DNA of 24,763 nt from RGIG3009 sp964433065 (GTDB taxonomy: Bacteria; Bacillota; Clostridia; Oscillospirales; Acutalibacteraceae). The stretch covers positions 1-24,763 of the forward strand of contig CAYSPZ010000019.1 in assembly GCA_964433065.1 (NCBI GenBank), written 5' to 3'. The notes below the pieces were generated by a model. It made no database searches, had not been told where the DNA came from, and saw only the letters and a program-made list of their open reading frames with translations. Numbering within the stretch: position 1 is the first letter of the stretch; each line of letters opens with the position of its first letter. A program made the position numbers and the translations under genes. Below are positions 7,599 through 15,857 of this stretch, piece by piece.

Positions 7599-8942
7599 AT
7601 GGCAATATCGATTCGTGCCGTTGCGGCGCATACGTTGGCGGAATTTCACCGCCGTGACGGATATTCCAATGCCGTGTTGGACGAATTGTTAGGGCGCGAT
7701 ACCTTTCTGATGATGGACCGCGCGTTGCTTTCGCGGTTATTTTACGGGGTGATCGAACGGCGAATGACCCTCGATCACCTGATCTCCCGTTGTTCGTCGA
7801 CACCGATCAAAAAGATGCACCCGCTCGTACGGGAAACGTTGCGTGTGGCGGTGTATCAATTGGTATATATGGACCGTATCCCGCCGTCAGCGGCGGTCAA
7901 CGAAGCGGTCACCGCCGTCCGCCAGTTAAAGCAGGCGCATGCCGCGGGATTTGTCAACGGTGTATTGCGTACGCTTACGCGGAAAAAGGACGAATTACTC
8001 GTACAATTACCCGAAAACGATGAAGGATTGTCGATTCGGTATTCCTGCCCTGTCCACTGGATCCGCTTTTGGCGGGATGCGTACGGGGATAAACGGATGC
8101 GGGACATTCTCGCCTCTTTGAACGAAGAAGCGCCCGAGTACGTGCGGTTCAACACCCTGCTCGGTGAGGAACAATCGTGGCTTGAAACCTTGGACGATTT
8201 GGGCATAACATACGAAAAAGTACCGCATTTGCCGTCCGCTTTTCGGTTGAAATGCGCGTATTTGCTAAATCAACTTGAATCTGAACAAAAAAACTGGTAT
8301 TATTATCAGGATATTGCTTCACAATGGGCGATCGTCGCCTTAGATCCGCAACCCGACGAACGCATTGCCGACGTGTGCGCCGCTCCCGGCGGCAAGAGTT
8401 TCACGGCGGCGCAAACGATGGGGGATCGCGGCGAAGTGTTGTCCTGCGATATCTACGCGCATAAATGCGAAACGATGGGGGAACGTGCGCGACAGTACGG
8501 TATTTCGGTGATGCACACCCGTGTACGGGACGCATCCGAACCGTGCGCACCCGAACATCGCGGTGCGTTTGATCGTGTGATATGCGACGTTCCTTGTTCG
8601 GGACTCGGCGTCATCCGCCGTAAGCCCGAGATACGGTATCGGTCGTTGTCGTCGATCGAGGAGTTACCGTCGTTGCAGTACACCATTTTAGAGCGCAGTG
8701 CCGAAATGGTACGCGCGGGTGGGGTGTTACAATATTCCACCTGCACCTTAAATCCGGCGGAAAATGAGCAGGTGGCAGAGCGGTTTTTGCGCGAACATCC
8801 CGAATTTTCAAAGCGGATATTGCCGATATCTCCCGTGTTTGAGGCGCTCGGCGAACCGCCGGGGTATTGCGCGACCCTGTTCCCGTCGGTACACGGGTCG
8901 GACGGCTTTTTCATTGCCGGATTTATCAAAAATGAGGTGTGA
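7599..8942 (+). CDS. rsmB: 16S rRNA m5C967 methyltransferase
   Basis: The 447-residue protein has an N-terminal NusB-like RNA-binding domain (about 1-135) and a Rossmann methyltransferase domain. The S-adenosylmethionine motif is DVCAAPGGKS at residues 258-267. The two family cysteines are C333 (in CDVPCSGLGVIRRKPE) and C382 (in YSTCTLNPAENEQ), the latter the methyl-transfer nucleophile class. AAAGG lies before ATG 7599, 21 bases after fmt. Bases from about 8262 to 8310 are unusually A/T-rich (encoding NQLESEQKNWYYYQDIASQ), but the frame is continuous and the YYQDIASQ region is family-typical. The gene lies three bases before rlmN. Confidence 0.95.
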   Translation: MAISIRAVAAHTLAEFHRRDGYSNAVLDELLGRDTFLMMDRALLSRLFYGVIERRMTLDHLISRCSSTPIKKMHPLVRETLRVAVYQLVYMDRIPPSAAVNEAVTAVRQLKQAHAAGFVNGVLRTLTRKKDELLVQLPENDEGLSIRYSCPVHWIRFWRDAYGDKRMRDILASLNEEAPEYVRFNTLLGEEQSWLETLDDLGITYEKVPHLPSAFRLKCAYLLNQLESEQKNWYYYQDIASQWAIVALDPQPDERIADVCAAPGGKSFTAAQTMGDRGEVLSCDIYAHKCETMGERARQYGISVMHTRVRDASEPCAPEHRGAFDRVICDVPCSGLGVIRRKPEIRYRSLSSIEELPSLQYTILERSAEMVRAGGVLQYSTCTLNPAENEQVAERFLREHPEFSKRILPISPVFEALGEPPGYCATLFPSVHGSDGFFIAGFIKNEV

Positions 8943-8945
8943 CCG

Positions 8946-9977
8946 ATGTCTGTGGACATCAAATCCCTGACAAAAGAACAACTGAAAGAGGCGGTTACCG
9001 CACTGGGGTGTCCGTCTTTTCGTGCCGCACAGGTCGGCATGTGGTTGGATAACGGTTGCACGTCGTTTGACGAGATGAACAACCTGCCGCTTGCGTTACG
9101 TAAGCAATTGGCAGAACACTTTTATATTCCGTCGGTCACCGTATTGCGGAAGTTGCAGTCGCAGCAGGACGAAACGGTGAAGTACCTGTTTGGGTTATCC
9201 GACGGTGAGAGCGTGGAATCGGTACTGATGAGTTACCACCACGGATGGTCGCAATGTCTGTCCACACAGGTGGGGTGCCGTATGGGTTGCACCTTTTGCG
9301 CGACGGGAATGGGCGGTTTGTCCCGCAACCTTTCCGCCGCCGAAATGATCGGTCAGATCGAGACCGCGCAAAAAGACCACGGGATACGGGTATCGTCGGT
9401 GGTGCTGATGGGAATGGGCGAACCGCTTGACAACTACGATCAGGTGGTGCGGTTTCTGCGAATGCTCGGTGAGACGGGCGGTGTACATATCGGTATGCGG
9501 CACATCTCTCTGTCTACCTGCGGACTGGTCGATAACATCTATCGGTTGAGCAAAGAGGGATTGCCCATTACGCTTTCGGTGTCGTTACACGCACCGAACG
9601 ACGAGATCCGTTCGCGGACAATGCCGATCAACCGTCGGTACCCGATCGATACGTTGCTGAAAGCGTGTCGCGATTATATCCGTGAAACGGGGCGACGTAT
9701 TTCGTTTGAATACGCGATGATCGACGGGGTCAACGACAGTGACGCGTGTGCGCTTGAACTTGCGGCACGGCTGAAAGGTATGTTGTGTCACGTCAATCTG
9801 ATCCCCGCGAACGAGGTCAAAGGAAAAGAACATCGGCGCAGTTCGGTAGGGCGGCTCAAACGCTTTTCCCAACTGCTGGAACAACAAGGAATTACCGTGA
9901 CGGTACGGCGGACGCTCGGGGCGGATATCAACGCTTCTTGCGGACAGTTGCGCCGTCAGGAACGAAGGGAGGAATAA
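8946..9977 (+). CDS. rlmN: Dual-specificity 23S rRNA/tRNA adenine-C2 methyltransferase (radical SAM)
   Basis: This enzyme methylates C2 of A2503 in 23S rRNA and A37 in some tRNAs. The 4Fe-4S cluster motif CxxxCxxC is C111, C115, C118 within STQVGCRMGCTFCATG. The methyl-carrying cysteine of the family is C332 in GADINASCGQLR near the C-terminus. Other signatures include LMGMGEPLDNYD, LSTCGLV and the segment SVSLHAPNDEIRS. The 343-residue length is normal. The start ATG 8946 is three bases after the rsmB stop, with GAGGTG inside the rsmB end as ribosome binding site. prpC starts two bases after its stop. Confidence 0.96.
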   Translation: MSVDIKSLTKEQLKEAVTALGCPSFRAAQVGMWLDNGCTSFDEMNNLPLALRKQLAEHFYIPSVTVLRKLQSQQDETVKYLFGLSDGESVESVLMSYHHGWSQCLSTQVGCRMGCTFCATGMGGLSRNLSAAEMIGQIETAQKDHGIRVSSVVLMGMGEPLDNYDQVVRFLRMLGETGGVHIGMRHISLSTCGLVDNIYRLSKEGLPITLSVSLHAPNDEIRSRTMPINRRYPIDTLLKACRDYIRETGRRISFEYAMIDGVNDSDACALELAARLKGMLCHVNLIPANEVKGKEHRRSSVGRLKRFSQLLEQQGITVTVRRTLGADINASCGQLRRQERREE

Positions 9978-9982
9978 CCGTG
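9965..9982 (+). promoter_or_regulatory. Ribosome binding site that decides the prpC GTG start
   Basis: AAGGGAGGA at 9965-9973 lies inside the rlmN end, six bases before GTG 9980. It selects this start over any in-frame start further upstream within rlmN. Confidence 0.75.
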
Positions 9983-10732
9983 CGGACATTAGGAGCATCT
10001 CACGCGGGACGGGTGCGTCCGAATAATCAGGATGCCTTTATTTGCGGTACCTTGACCGAACACGCGGCATTTGCCGTGGTATGTGACGGGATGGGCGGCG
10101 CCAACGGCGGTAACATTGCCAGTACCATTGCCGTACGGGTCATCGCGAACCGTTTGTTGGAGGAGTATCGGGATAATGCCGATACCCAGACCGTACGGGC
10201 ATTGCTTGCGGACAGTATCTGTGAAGCAAACATGGAAGTGTTCCGCACCGCGATGGATGACATTGAACTGAAAGGAATGGGCACCACCGCGGTGGTGGCA
10301 GTAGTCACCGACCAGCAAGCGTATATCGCTCACGTGGGGGACAGCCGCGCGTATCTGGTGACCCGTCACACCATCGAACAGGTGACCGAAGATCATTCGG
10401 TGGTGCAGGAGATGGTACAGCAGGGTAAGATCACGGCGGATCAGGCACGGTATCATCCTCAAAAGCATTTCCTGACACGGGCGATCGGTGTGGAACTTGA
10501 AACGGAATGTTCCTTCACGTCGTTGCCGATCCCGCAGGACGGAACGTTGCTTCTGTGTACCGACGGTCTGACCAATCTGGTAGAGACCGAAACGTTACAG
10601 TCGCTGATTCGAACCTTCCCGTTTGAGGAAATCCCCAATAAACTGATCAACACCGCCAACTTAGCGGGCGGAAGTGATAACATTACCGTGGTAGCGGTAA
10701 CGCATGATGAAGAAGCAGGAGGTAAGCATTGA
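9980..10732 (+). CDS. prpC: PP2C-family Ser/Thr phosphatase PrpC/Stp
   Basis: This metal-dependent phosphatase reverses phosphorylation by the kinase encoded next. With GTG 9980 as start the protein is 250 residues, as in B. subtilis PrpC (254). The metal-binding motifs are RVRPNNQDAF (D18), VCDGMGGANGG (D36), GTTAVV, HVGDSRAYL, DHSVVQEMV, LLCTDGLTN (D195) and GGSDNITVV (D233), all in the expected order and with key Asp residues intact. A much longer frame extends upstream inside rlmN, but its N-terminal part matches nothing in the family. The stop overlaps the prkC start by one base (TGATG). Confidence 0.95.
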   Translation: MRTLGASHAGRVRPNNQDAFICGTLTEHAAFAVVCDGMGGANGGNIASTIAVRVIANRLLEEYRDNADTQTVRALLADSICEANMEVFRTAMDDIELKGMGTTAVVAVVTDQQAYIAHVGDSRAYLVTRHTIEQVTEDHSVVQEMVQQGKITADQARYHPQKHFLTRAIGVELETECSFTSLPIPQDGTLLLCTDGLTNLVETETLQSLIRTFPFEEIPNKLINTANLAGGSDNITVVAVTHDEEAGGKH

Positions 10733-12897
10733 TGGATAAGTACATCGGTAAACGGTTAGACGGACGTTATGAGATCCGTGAGATCATCGGTATCGGCGGT
10801 ATGGCATACGTGTATAAGGCATACGACAACATCGATAACCGTATCGTAGCGGTCAAGATCTTAAAAGAAGAGTATCTTGCCAACGAAGAATTCACCCGTC
10901 GTTTTAAAAACGAATCCAAAGCCATTGCGATCCTGTCCCACCCCAACATCGTGAAGGTGTACGATGTGAGTTTTGGTGAGAAATTGCAATATATCGTGAT
11001 GGAATGCATCGACGGTATCACCTTAAAAGAATACATCGAACAACAACACGAACTGAAATGGAAAGAAGCGGTTCATTTCACCGTGCAGATCCTGCGCGCG
11101 TTGCAACACGCGCACGACAAGGGAATCGTGCACCGCGACATCAAACCTCAGAACATTATGTTGTTGCCCGACGGCACCATCAAGGTCGCCGATTTCGGTA
11201 TTGCGCGTTTTTCGCGGCAGGATATCCGCGCCACCCGCAACACCGAAAAAGCCATCGGTTCGGTGCATTATATCAGTCCCGAACAGGCGCGCGGTGATAT
11301 CACCGACGAAAAAGCCGATATCTATTCGGTCGGCGTGATGTTATACGAGATGTTGACCGGCAAACTGCCGTTTGAAGCGGACAGCGCCGTGTCGGTTGCG
11401 ATTATGCAGTTGCAGTCGGAAGCCAAACCGCCCCGCGAGATCGATCCCACCATCCCCGAAGGGTTGGAGGAGATCACCGTCAAGGCGATGCAGAAGGATC
11501 CGTCCAAGCGGTATCAGTCGGCGGCGGAAATGCTCAATGACTTTGACGCGTTCAAACGCAATCCGAGCATTCATTTCGAGTATAAGTATTTCGTGGACGA
11601 CAGTCCCACGCGGTATATGGAAACCATTTCCCGCGTAAAAGGTACGACCGCAACCGATCCCGTCGAGAAAGAAGATGCTCAGGTACAGGAGAAAAAAGGA
11701 TTCCCCATCATTCCCGTACTGTGTGCGGTAGCGGGAGCGTTCCTGTTGGTTGCTATGTTGTTTGTCGGTGTGGTATTGTACGAAAACATCACCCCCGGCA
11801 ACACCCAGAATGTAGACGTGCCGAACTTTGTCGGTTACACCATCGACCAAGTATCGCAGAACCTCCAGTGGAAAGAATGGTTCCGCTTTGAAGTACAACA
11901 ACAGTACGATGAACAACCGGTCGGTACGGTCATCGATCAGGATCTGACGGCGGGTCTGTCGGTCAAACCCGGTACCAAGACTATCACCCTCACGGTCAGC
12001 GCGGGACCCAATATGGTGGTGATTCCCGACGTGGTCGGTCAGCACCGCGACCAAGCCGAGGCGGTTCTCAGAAATGCGGGATTTGACGTGAAGTATATCC
12101 CCGAATCCAGCGATACGGTACAGGAAAACTTTGTCATTTCCCTGTCGCCTGCCGAGTATCCGTCCCAGTTGGTGTACGGTTCGTCGGTGACGATGGTGAT
12201 CAGTACCGGTGCGGCGCCCGTCGAACCGGTGCCGGTTCCCGAAGTGCTCAACCTTTCCAAAACACAGGCGATCCAACTGTTGACCGCCGCGGGTTTTGTG
12301 GTGAACGAAACCGATATTCAGTACGTGAATAATACCGGTGTACCGAAGGATACCGTTGTGGAGCAGAGCATTCCGCTCGGTCAGACGGCGGTACCGGGTA
12401 CTACCATTGCACTCAAAGTCAGTACGGGTTACCGCGACGTGAAGATTCAGGTTGCCATGCCCGACAGTGAGGTCTCCGTTGACATCAAAATGTACGTCGG
12501 CGGTGTACTCAAAGACTCCAAGACCGACGTGTTACCCAACGTGCTCAAGGTGTGGACGTTGACCCTGACCGAGGCGGCGGATGAATACAACGTCCGCGTG
12601 GATATTGCCAAACACGGTACCGGTGTGTACGAAAAATACGCGGAATACCGCGTAAACGGTGTGTTGGGTCAGGCGACGCGTACCTATCAGGACGATACCA
12701 TTTTGGATAAATACGCGAACGCGCCTGTGGTCACTACCACCACGGCACAACCCACCACGACGGCAACGACTACCACGACGACGGTCGAGGGACCGATCGC
12801 AGTGACAACGACTACCGCGGCAGAACCCACGACCACCACTGCCGAAGCAGTGGTAACCACCACCGCTGCGGATACGATACCCACAAACAATGGGTGA
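10732..12897 (+). CDS. prkC: PASTA-domain Ser/Thr kinase PrkC
   Basis: This 721-residue membrane kinase responds to cell-wall fragments in Firmicutes. The cytoplasmic kinase domain (about 11-275) has the Gly-rich loop IGIGGMAYVYKA, K42, E61, HRDIKPQN (D136) and DFGIARF (DFG 154-156), so it should be active. One membrane helix spans about 325-349. Outside are three PASTA repeats (about 361-424, 428-493 and 501-566), then a beta-rich region (567-660) and a Thr-rich tail (about 665-715) of many TTTT runs. ATG 10732 is chosen over TTG 10729 because AGGAGG at 10717-10722 is 9 bases away. It is coupled to prpC by a one-base overlap and overlaps rsgA by 8 bases. Confidence 0.95.
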   Translation: MDKYIGKRLDGRYEIREIIGIGGMAYVYKAYDNIDNRIVAVKILKEEYLANEEFTRRFKNESKAIAILSHPNIVKVYDVSFGEKLQYIVMECIDGITLKEYIEQQHELKWKEAVHFTVQILRALQHAHDKGIVHRDIKPQNIMLLPDGTIKVADFGIARFSRQDIRATRNTEKAIGSVHYISPEQARGDITDEKADIYSVGVMLYEMLTGKLPFEADSAVSVAIMQLQSEAKPPREIDPTIPEGLEEITVKAMQKDPSKRYQSAAEMLNDFDAFKRNPSIHFEYKYFVDDSPTRYMETISRVKGTTATDPVEKEDAQVQEKKGFPIIPVLCAVAGAFLLVAMLFVGVVLYENITPGNTQNVDVPNFVGYTIDQVSQNLQWKEWFRFEVQQQYDEQPVGTVIDQDLTAGLSVKPGTKTITLTVSAGPNMVVIPDVVGQHRDQAEAVLRNAGFDVKYIPESSDTVQENFVISLSPAEYPSQLVYGSSVTMVISTGAAPVEPVPVPEVLNLSKTQAIQLLTAAGFVVNETDIQYVNNTGVPKDTVVEQSIPLGQTAVPGTTIALKVSTGYRDVKIQVAMPDSEVSVDIKMYVGGVLKDSKTDVLPNVLKVWTLTLTEAADEYNVRVDIAKHGTGVYEKYAEYRVNGVLGQATRTYQDDTILDKYANAPVVTTTTAQPTTTATTTTTTVEGPIAVTTTTAAEPTTTTAEAVVTTTAADTIPTNNG

Positions 12898-13792
12898 TGG
12901 TAAACGGAGCGGGCAACGACAGGGGTTGTTGCTCGAAGGGATCGGCGGTTTCTACTACGTGAAGGCGGACGACGCGGTATATGAGTGCAAGGCGCGCGGA
13001 TCGTTGCGTCGTGAGCGGATCACCCCTGTTGCGGGGGATCGCGTGATGATCACCCTGCCCGACGAAGGGTATGGAGTACTCGAACAGGTGTTGCCCCGCC
13101 GTAACGTGATGGTGCGGCCACCCGTCGCCAATTTGGATTGTCTGGCGATCTGCGTATCGGTTGCCATGCCGCGTCCCAACCTGCTATTGCTGGATAAGAT
13201 GATCGCCCTTGCGGAAGATCTGTCGATCGAACCGCTGGTGATCGTAACCAAGACTGATCTTTCGGCACCGCCGTTTCCCGAACACGTTTACCGCGACGCG
13301 GGATTTACGGTGTTTTCGGTCAACACGGCGCAACCGGATACGGTCCACCCGTTACGGGAGTTTTTACGCGGCAAGATCACCGCGTTTACCGGTAATTCGG
13401 GTGTCGGCAAATCCAGTTTGCTCAACCTGCTTGATCCCACGTTACAACGGGAAACGGGCGATATCAGCGAGAAACTGGGACGGGGACGGCATACCACCCG
13501 TTCGACGGTGCTCATACCGCTCGAGGACGGCGGATATCTGGCGGACACCGCCGGTTTTTCGTCGCTGGATACCGAGCGGATGGTGACGGTGGAGAAGGAC
13601 CGTTTATTTGACTGCTTTCGGGAATTCGCACCGTATTTCGGACAGTGTCGGTTTACGGGATGTTCCCACGTTCACGAACCGCAATGTGCGGTGCGGCAAG
13701 CGGTGGAAAACGGTGAGATCGCGCAGTCACGGTATGACAGTTATACGGTGATGTACGCTGAAGCCGAAACGCGCAAACCGTGGGAAAAATAA
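12890..13792 (+). CDS. rsgA: Ribosome small subunit-dependent GTPase A
   Basis: This circularly permuted GTPase assists late 30S maturation. An N-terminal OB fold (about 1-75, with GIGGFYYVKADD) precedes the permuted G domain: G4 TKTD (120-123), G1 GNSGVGKS (168-175) and G3 DTAG (219-222). The C-terminal zinc knuckle is C253, C258, H260 and C266 with CxxxxCxH spacing. The 300-residue length and the start (MGDGK...GFYYV) fit the family. No clear Shine-Dalgarno precedes ATG 12890, which lies 8 bases inside prkC, so translation is probably coupled to prkC. The operon ends at the strong terminator just downstream; the rpe and thiN genes found next in Bacillus are absent here. Confidence 0.94.
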   Translation: MGDGKRSGQRQGLLLEGIGGFYYVKADDAVYECKARGSLRRERITPVAGDRVMITLPDEGYGVLEQVLPRRNVMVRPPVANLDCLAICVSVAMPRPNLLLLDKMIALAEDLSIEPLVIVTKTDLSAPPFPEHVYRDAGFTVFSVNTAQPDTVHPLREFLRGKITAFTGNSGVGKSSLLNLLDPTLQRETGDISEKLGRGRHTTRSTVLIPLEDGGYLADTAGFSSLDTERMVTVEKDRLFDCFREFAPYFGQCRFTGCSHVHEPQCAVRQAVENGEIAQSRYDSYTVMYAEAETRKPWEK

Positions 13793-13804
13793 CGATAATT
13801 TACA

Positions 13805-13844
13805 GGACGATTCCGTTGTGACGACGGAATCGTCCCTTTCTTTT
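13805..13844 (+). terminator. Strong intrinsic terminator after rsgA
   Basis: GGACGATTCCGT (13805-13816) and ACGGAATCGTCC (13824-13835) form a perfect 12-bp stem with a 7-base loop, followed by CTTTCTTTT. It closes the housekeeping operon. Confidence 0.92.
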
Positions 13845-13907
13845 ACCGTGCAACGGCGGAATAATAACGAAATGCACAAAAAAATATGCGGATTTTTCAC
13901 TTTTTCC

Positions 13908-13936
13908 TTGAAAAATAGGTAAAAATTGTGTAATAT
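13908..13936 (+). promoter_or_regulatory. Sigma-A-type promoter for the PucR/CdaR-type regulator
   Basis: The -35 element TTGAAA (13908-13913) and -10 element TAATAT (13931-13936) are separated by exactly 17 bases in an A/T-rich stretch, and lie about 75 bases upstream of the start codon. Confidence 0.75.
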
Positions 13937-13953
13937 AAACTTGTATTGTTATG

Positions 13954-13972
13954 ATTTGCGATCTGCGCAAAT
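13954..13972. promoter_or_regulatory. Inverted repeat in the 5' leader, possible operator
   Basis: ATTTGCG (13954-13960) and CGCAAAT (13966-13972) form a perfect 7-base inverted repeat around ATCTG, roughly 10-30 bases downstream of the predicted transcription start. It could be a repressor or autoregulatory site, or an RNA hairpin. Confidence 0.4.
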
Positions 13973-14011
13973 ATGGTGAAAGAATCTTTTGTGAAATGAG
14001 GAGAACGGAAT

Positions 14012-15097
14012 ATGGCGAATCGGTTGTTTTTGAGTATGGTCAATCAGATGCGCGAGGTCATCGACCGCGCGTTCGGTGTGGTAGATGACACGATGACGGT
14101 GGTTGCGTGTACCGATCTGGGCCGTATGGGGGATACCTGCGATGCGCTGACGCCGGAGGCACTCACCGTGCCCGATGCGTTTGCGCATCTCGGCTACACC
14201 TATAAAGCGTTCGGCAACAACAACCACAACGAGTACGTGGTGTTTGTTGAGGGTGACGATGAGATGGCGACCCGTTATGCCAATTTACTGGCGGTGTCGT
14301 TCAGCAACGTCAAGCAATACTACGACGAAAAATACGATCGCAGTAATTTCGTGAAGAACGTGATCTTAGATAACATTCTGCCGGGGGACATCTACCTCAA
14401 AGCGCGGGAGTTGCATTTTAACAACGATACCACGCGGGTGGTATTGCTGATCCACATCGTGTCGCAGACCGAGGTGTCGGTATTCGACGTGGTACAAAAC
14501 CTGTTCCCTGACAAGAACAAGGACTTCGTGATCAGCATCGGCGAGAGCGATATCGCGGTGGTCAAGGAGATCCGTCAAAACACCGAATCGAAGGATCTGG
14601 AAAAACTGGCGCAGTCGATCGCCGACACGCTCAGCGGGGAATTCTATACCCGTTGCAGTATCGGTATCGGTACGGCGGTGTCGGGTGTCAAGGAACTGGC
14701 GCGTTCGTTTAAAGAGGCGCAGGTGGCAATGGAAGTCGGCAAGGTGTTTGATACCGAAAAATCCATCGTCAACTACGACAATCTCGGTGTGGCGCGGCTT
14801 ATTTATCAGTTGCCCACCACCATGTGCGAAATGTTCCTGAAAGAGGTGTTCAAACGCGGTTCCATCGAGTCGCTTGATCAGGAAACGTTGTTCACCATTC
14901 AGAAATTCTTTGAGAACAACTTAAACGTATCCGAGACTTCCCGTAAATTGTTCGTACACCGCAACACGTTGGTGTACCGTCTGGAAAAGATCAAACGGTT
15001 GACCGGATTGGATCTGCGTGAATTTGACGACGCCATCGTGTTCAAAATGGCGTTGATGGTGAAGAAATATCTCAGCGCGAACCCGACCAAATATTGA
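14012..15097 (+). CDS. PucR/CdaR-type transcriptional regulator
   Basis: The 361-residue protein has a C-terminal PucR-type helix-turn-helix (about 304-330: LNVSETSRKLFVHRNTLVYR region, followed by LEKIKRLTGLDL), the signature of HTH_30 regulators such as CdaR and PucR. The middle (about 140-256) resembles the GGDEF-like domain common in this family (CSIGIGTAVSGVKELARSF, then EAQVAMEVGK). The N-terminal sensory part (1-125) is not recognised. GAGGAG lies before ATG 14012 and the gene has its own sigma-A promoter. It precedes ftsE by 79 bases on the same strand, so it may control or be cotranscribed with ftsEX. Its ligand is unknown. Confidence 0.8.
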   Translation: MANRLFLSMVNQMREVIDRAFGVVDDTMTVVACTDLGRMGDTCDALTPEALTVPDAFAHLGYTYKAFGNNNHNEYVVFVEGDDEMATRYANLLAVSFSNVKQYYDEKYDRSNFVKNVILDNILPGDIYLKARELHFNNDTTRVVLLIHIVSQTEVSVFDVVQNLFPDKNKDFVISIGESDIAVVKEIRQNTESKDLEKLAQSIADTLSGEFYTRCSIGIGTAVSGVKELARSFKEAQVAMEVGKVFDTEKSIVNYDNLGVARLIYQLPTTMCEMFLKEVFKRGSIESLDQETLFTIQKFFENNLNVSETSRKLFVHRNTLVYRLEKIKRLTGLDLREFDDAIVFKMALMVKKYLSANPTKY

Positions 15098-15156
15098 TCT
15101 GCCAATATCTGTCGGTTGCGAAATCGCGTTTTGTCGTTTAAAATGAAGGAGACGAA

Positions 15157-15180
15157 ATGAAAAGGAGGGGCACCGCGTGA
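15157..15180 (+). CDS. Possible 7-codon leader peptide coupled to ftsE
   Basis: AAGGAG at 15146-15151 is followed 5 bases later by ATG 15157 and a tiny frame, MKRRGTA. Its TGA (15178-15180) overlaps the ftsE GTG start (15177-15179) as GTGA. The ftsE ribosome binding site AGGAGGGG lies inside this frame. The arrangement suggests translational coupling, but the frame could be fortuitous. Confidence 0.3.
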   Translation: MKRRGTA

Positions 15181-15857
15181 TCGAGTTCCGAGGTGTACAT
15201 AAGACATACGACACCGGCATCAAAGCGCTCAAAGGTGTCGACTTAAAGATCGAATCGGGTGAATTCGTGTTCATCGTCGGTGCCTCAGGTGCCGGTAAAA
15301 GTACCTTTTTAAAACTGATCACCCGCGAAGAAGTGGCAAACGAAGGCGAAGTGATCGTGAACAACTTCAAGTTGTCCAAACTCAAAAAACGGCAGATCCC
15401 GTATCTGCGTCGTTCGATGGGGATCGTGTTTCAGGATTTCCGCCTGATCGATACGATGACGGTATACGACAACGTCGCATTTGCGATGCGGGTGGTCGGT
15501 GCCTCGCAACGGGATATCCGCAAACGGGTGCCGTACGTACTCGGTCTGGTCGGGTTACAAACCAAATCCAAAGCATATCCGCCGGAACTGTCGGGCGGTG
15601 AACAACAACGCGTCGGGTTGGCGCGGGCGCTGGTCAACAATCCGTCGATGATCGTGGCGGACGAGCCGACCGGTAACATCGACCCCGATATGTCGTATGA
15701 AATTATGGAGTTGCTGACCGAGATCAATCGGCGCGGTACCACCATTTTGGTGGTTACCCACGAACGCGATCTGGTCAAAGCGTTCCACCGCCGTGTGATC
15801 GAGATCCGTGACGGGTTGGTCATTTCGGATACCCGCGAAGAGGAGGTTGCCGTATGA
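15177..15857 (+). CDS. ftsE: Cell division ATP-binding protein FtsE
   Basis: This cytoplasmic ABC ATPase pairs with FtsX to control peptidoglycan hydrolases at the membrane. Motifs in the 226-residue protein are Walker A GASGAGKS (35-42), Q-loop Q86 in VFQDFRL, signature LSGGEQQR (138-145), Walker B with DEPTG (162-166) and H-loop H195 in VVTHERD. MIEFRGVHKTYDTGIKAL is the typical FtsE start. The GTG start at 15177 is chosen because AAGGAGGGG ends 6 bases upstream. The stop overlaps the ftsX start by four bases (ATGA), as is standard for this pair. Confidence 0.95.
   Translation: MIEFRGVHKTYDTGIKALKGVDLKIESGEFVFIVGASGAGKSTFLKLITREEVANEGEVIVNNFKLSKLKKRQIPYLRRSMGIVFQDFRLIDTMTVYDNVAFAMRVVGASQRDIRKRVPYVLGLVGLQTKSKAYPPELSGGEQQRVGLARALVNNPSMIVADEPTGNIDPDMSYEIMELLTEINRRGTTILVVTHERDLVKAFHRRVIEIRDGLVISDTREEEVAV

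Noticed and set aside
8262..8310. A/T-rich patch in rsmB as a possible insertion
   Set aside because: The reading frame and family-typical QDIASQ segment continue through it, so it is normal coding sequence with local codon bias.
9785..9979. Upstream extension of prpC into rlmN
   Set aside because: The extra 65 residues are not PP2C-like and lie in rlmN coding sequence; the GTG at 9980 has an ideal ribosome binding site and gives the family length.
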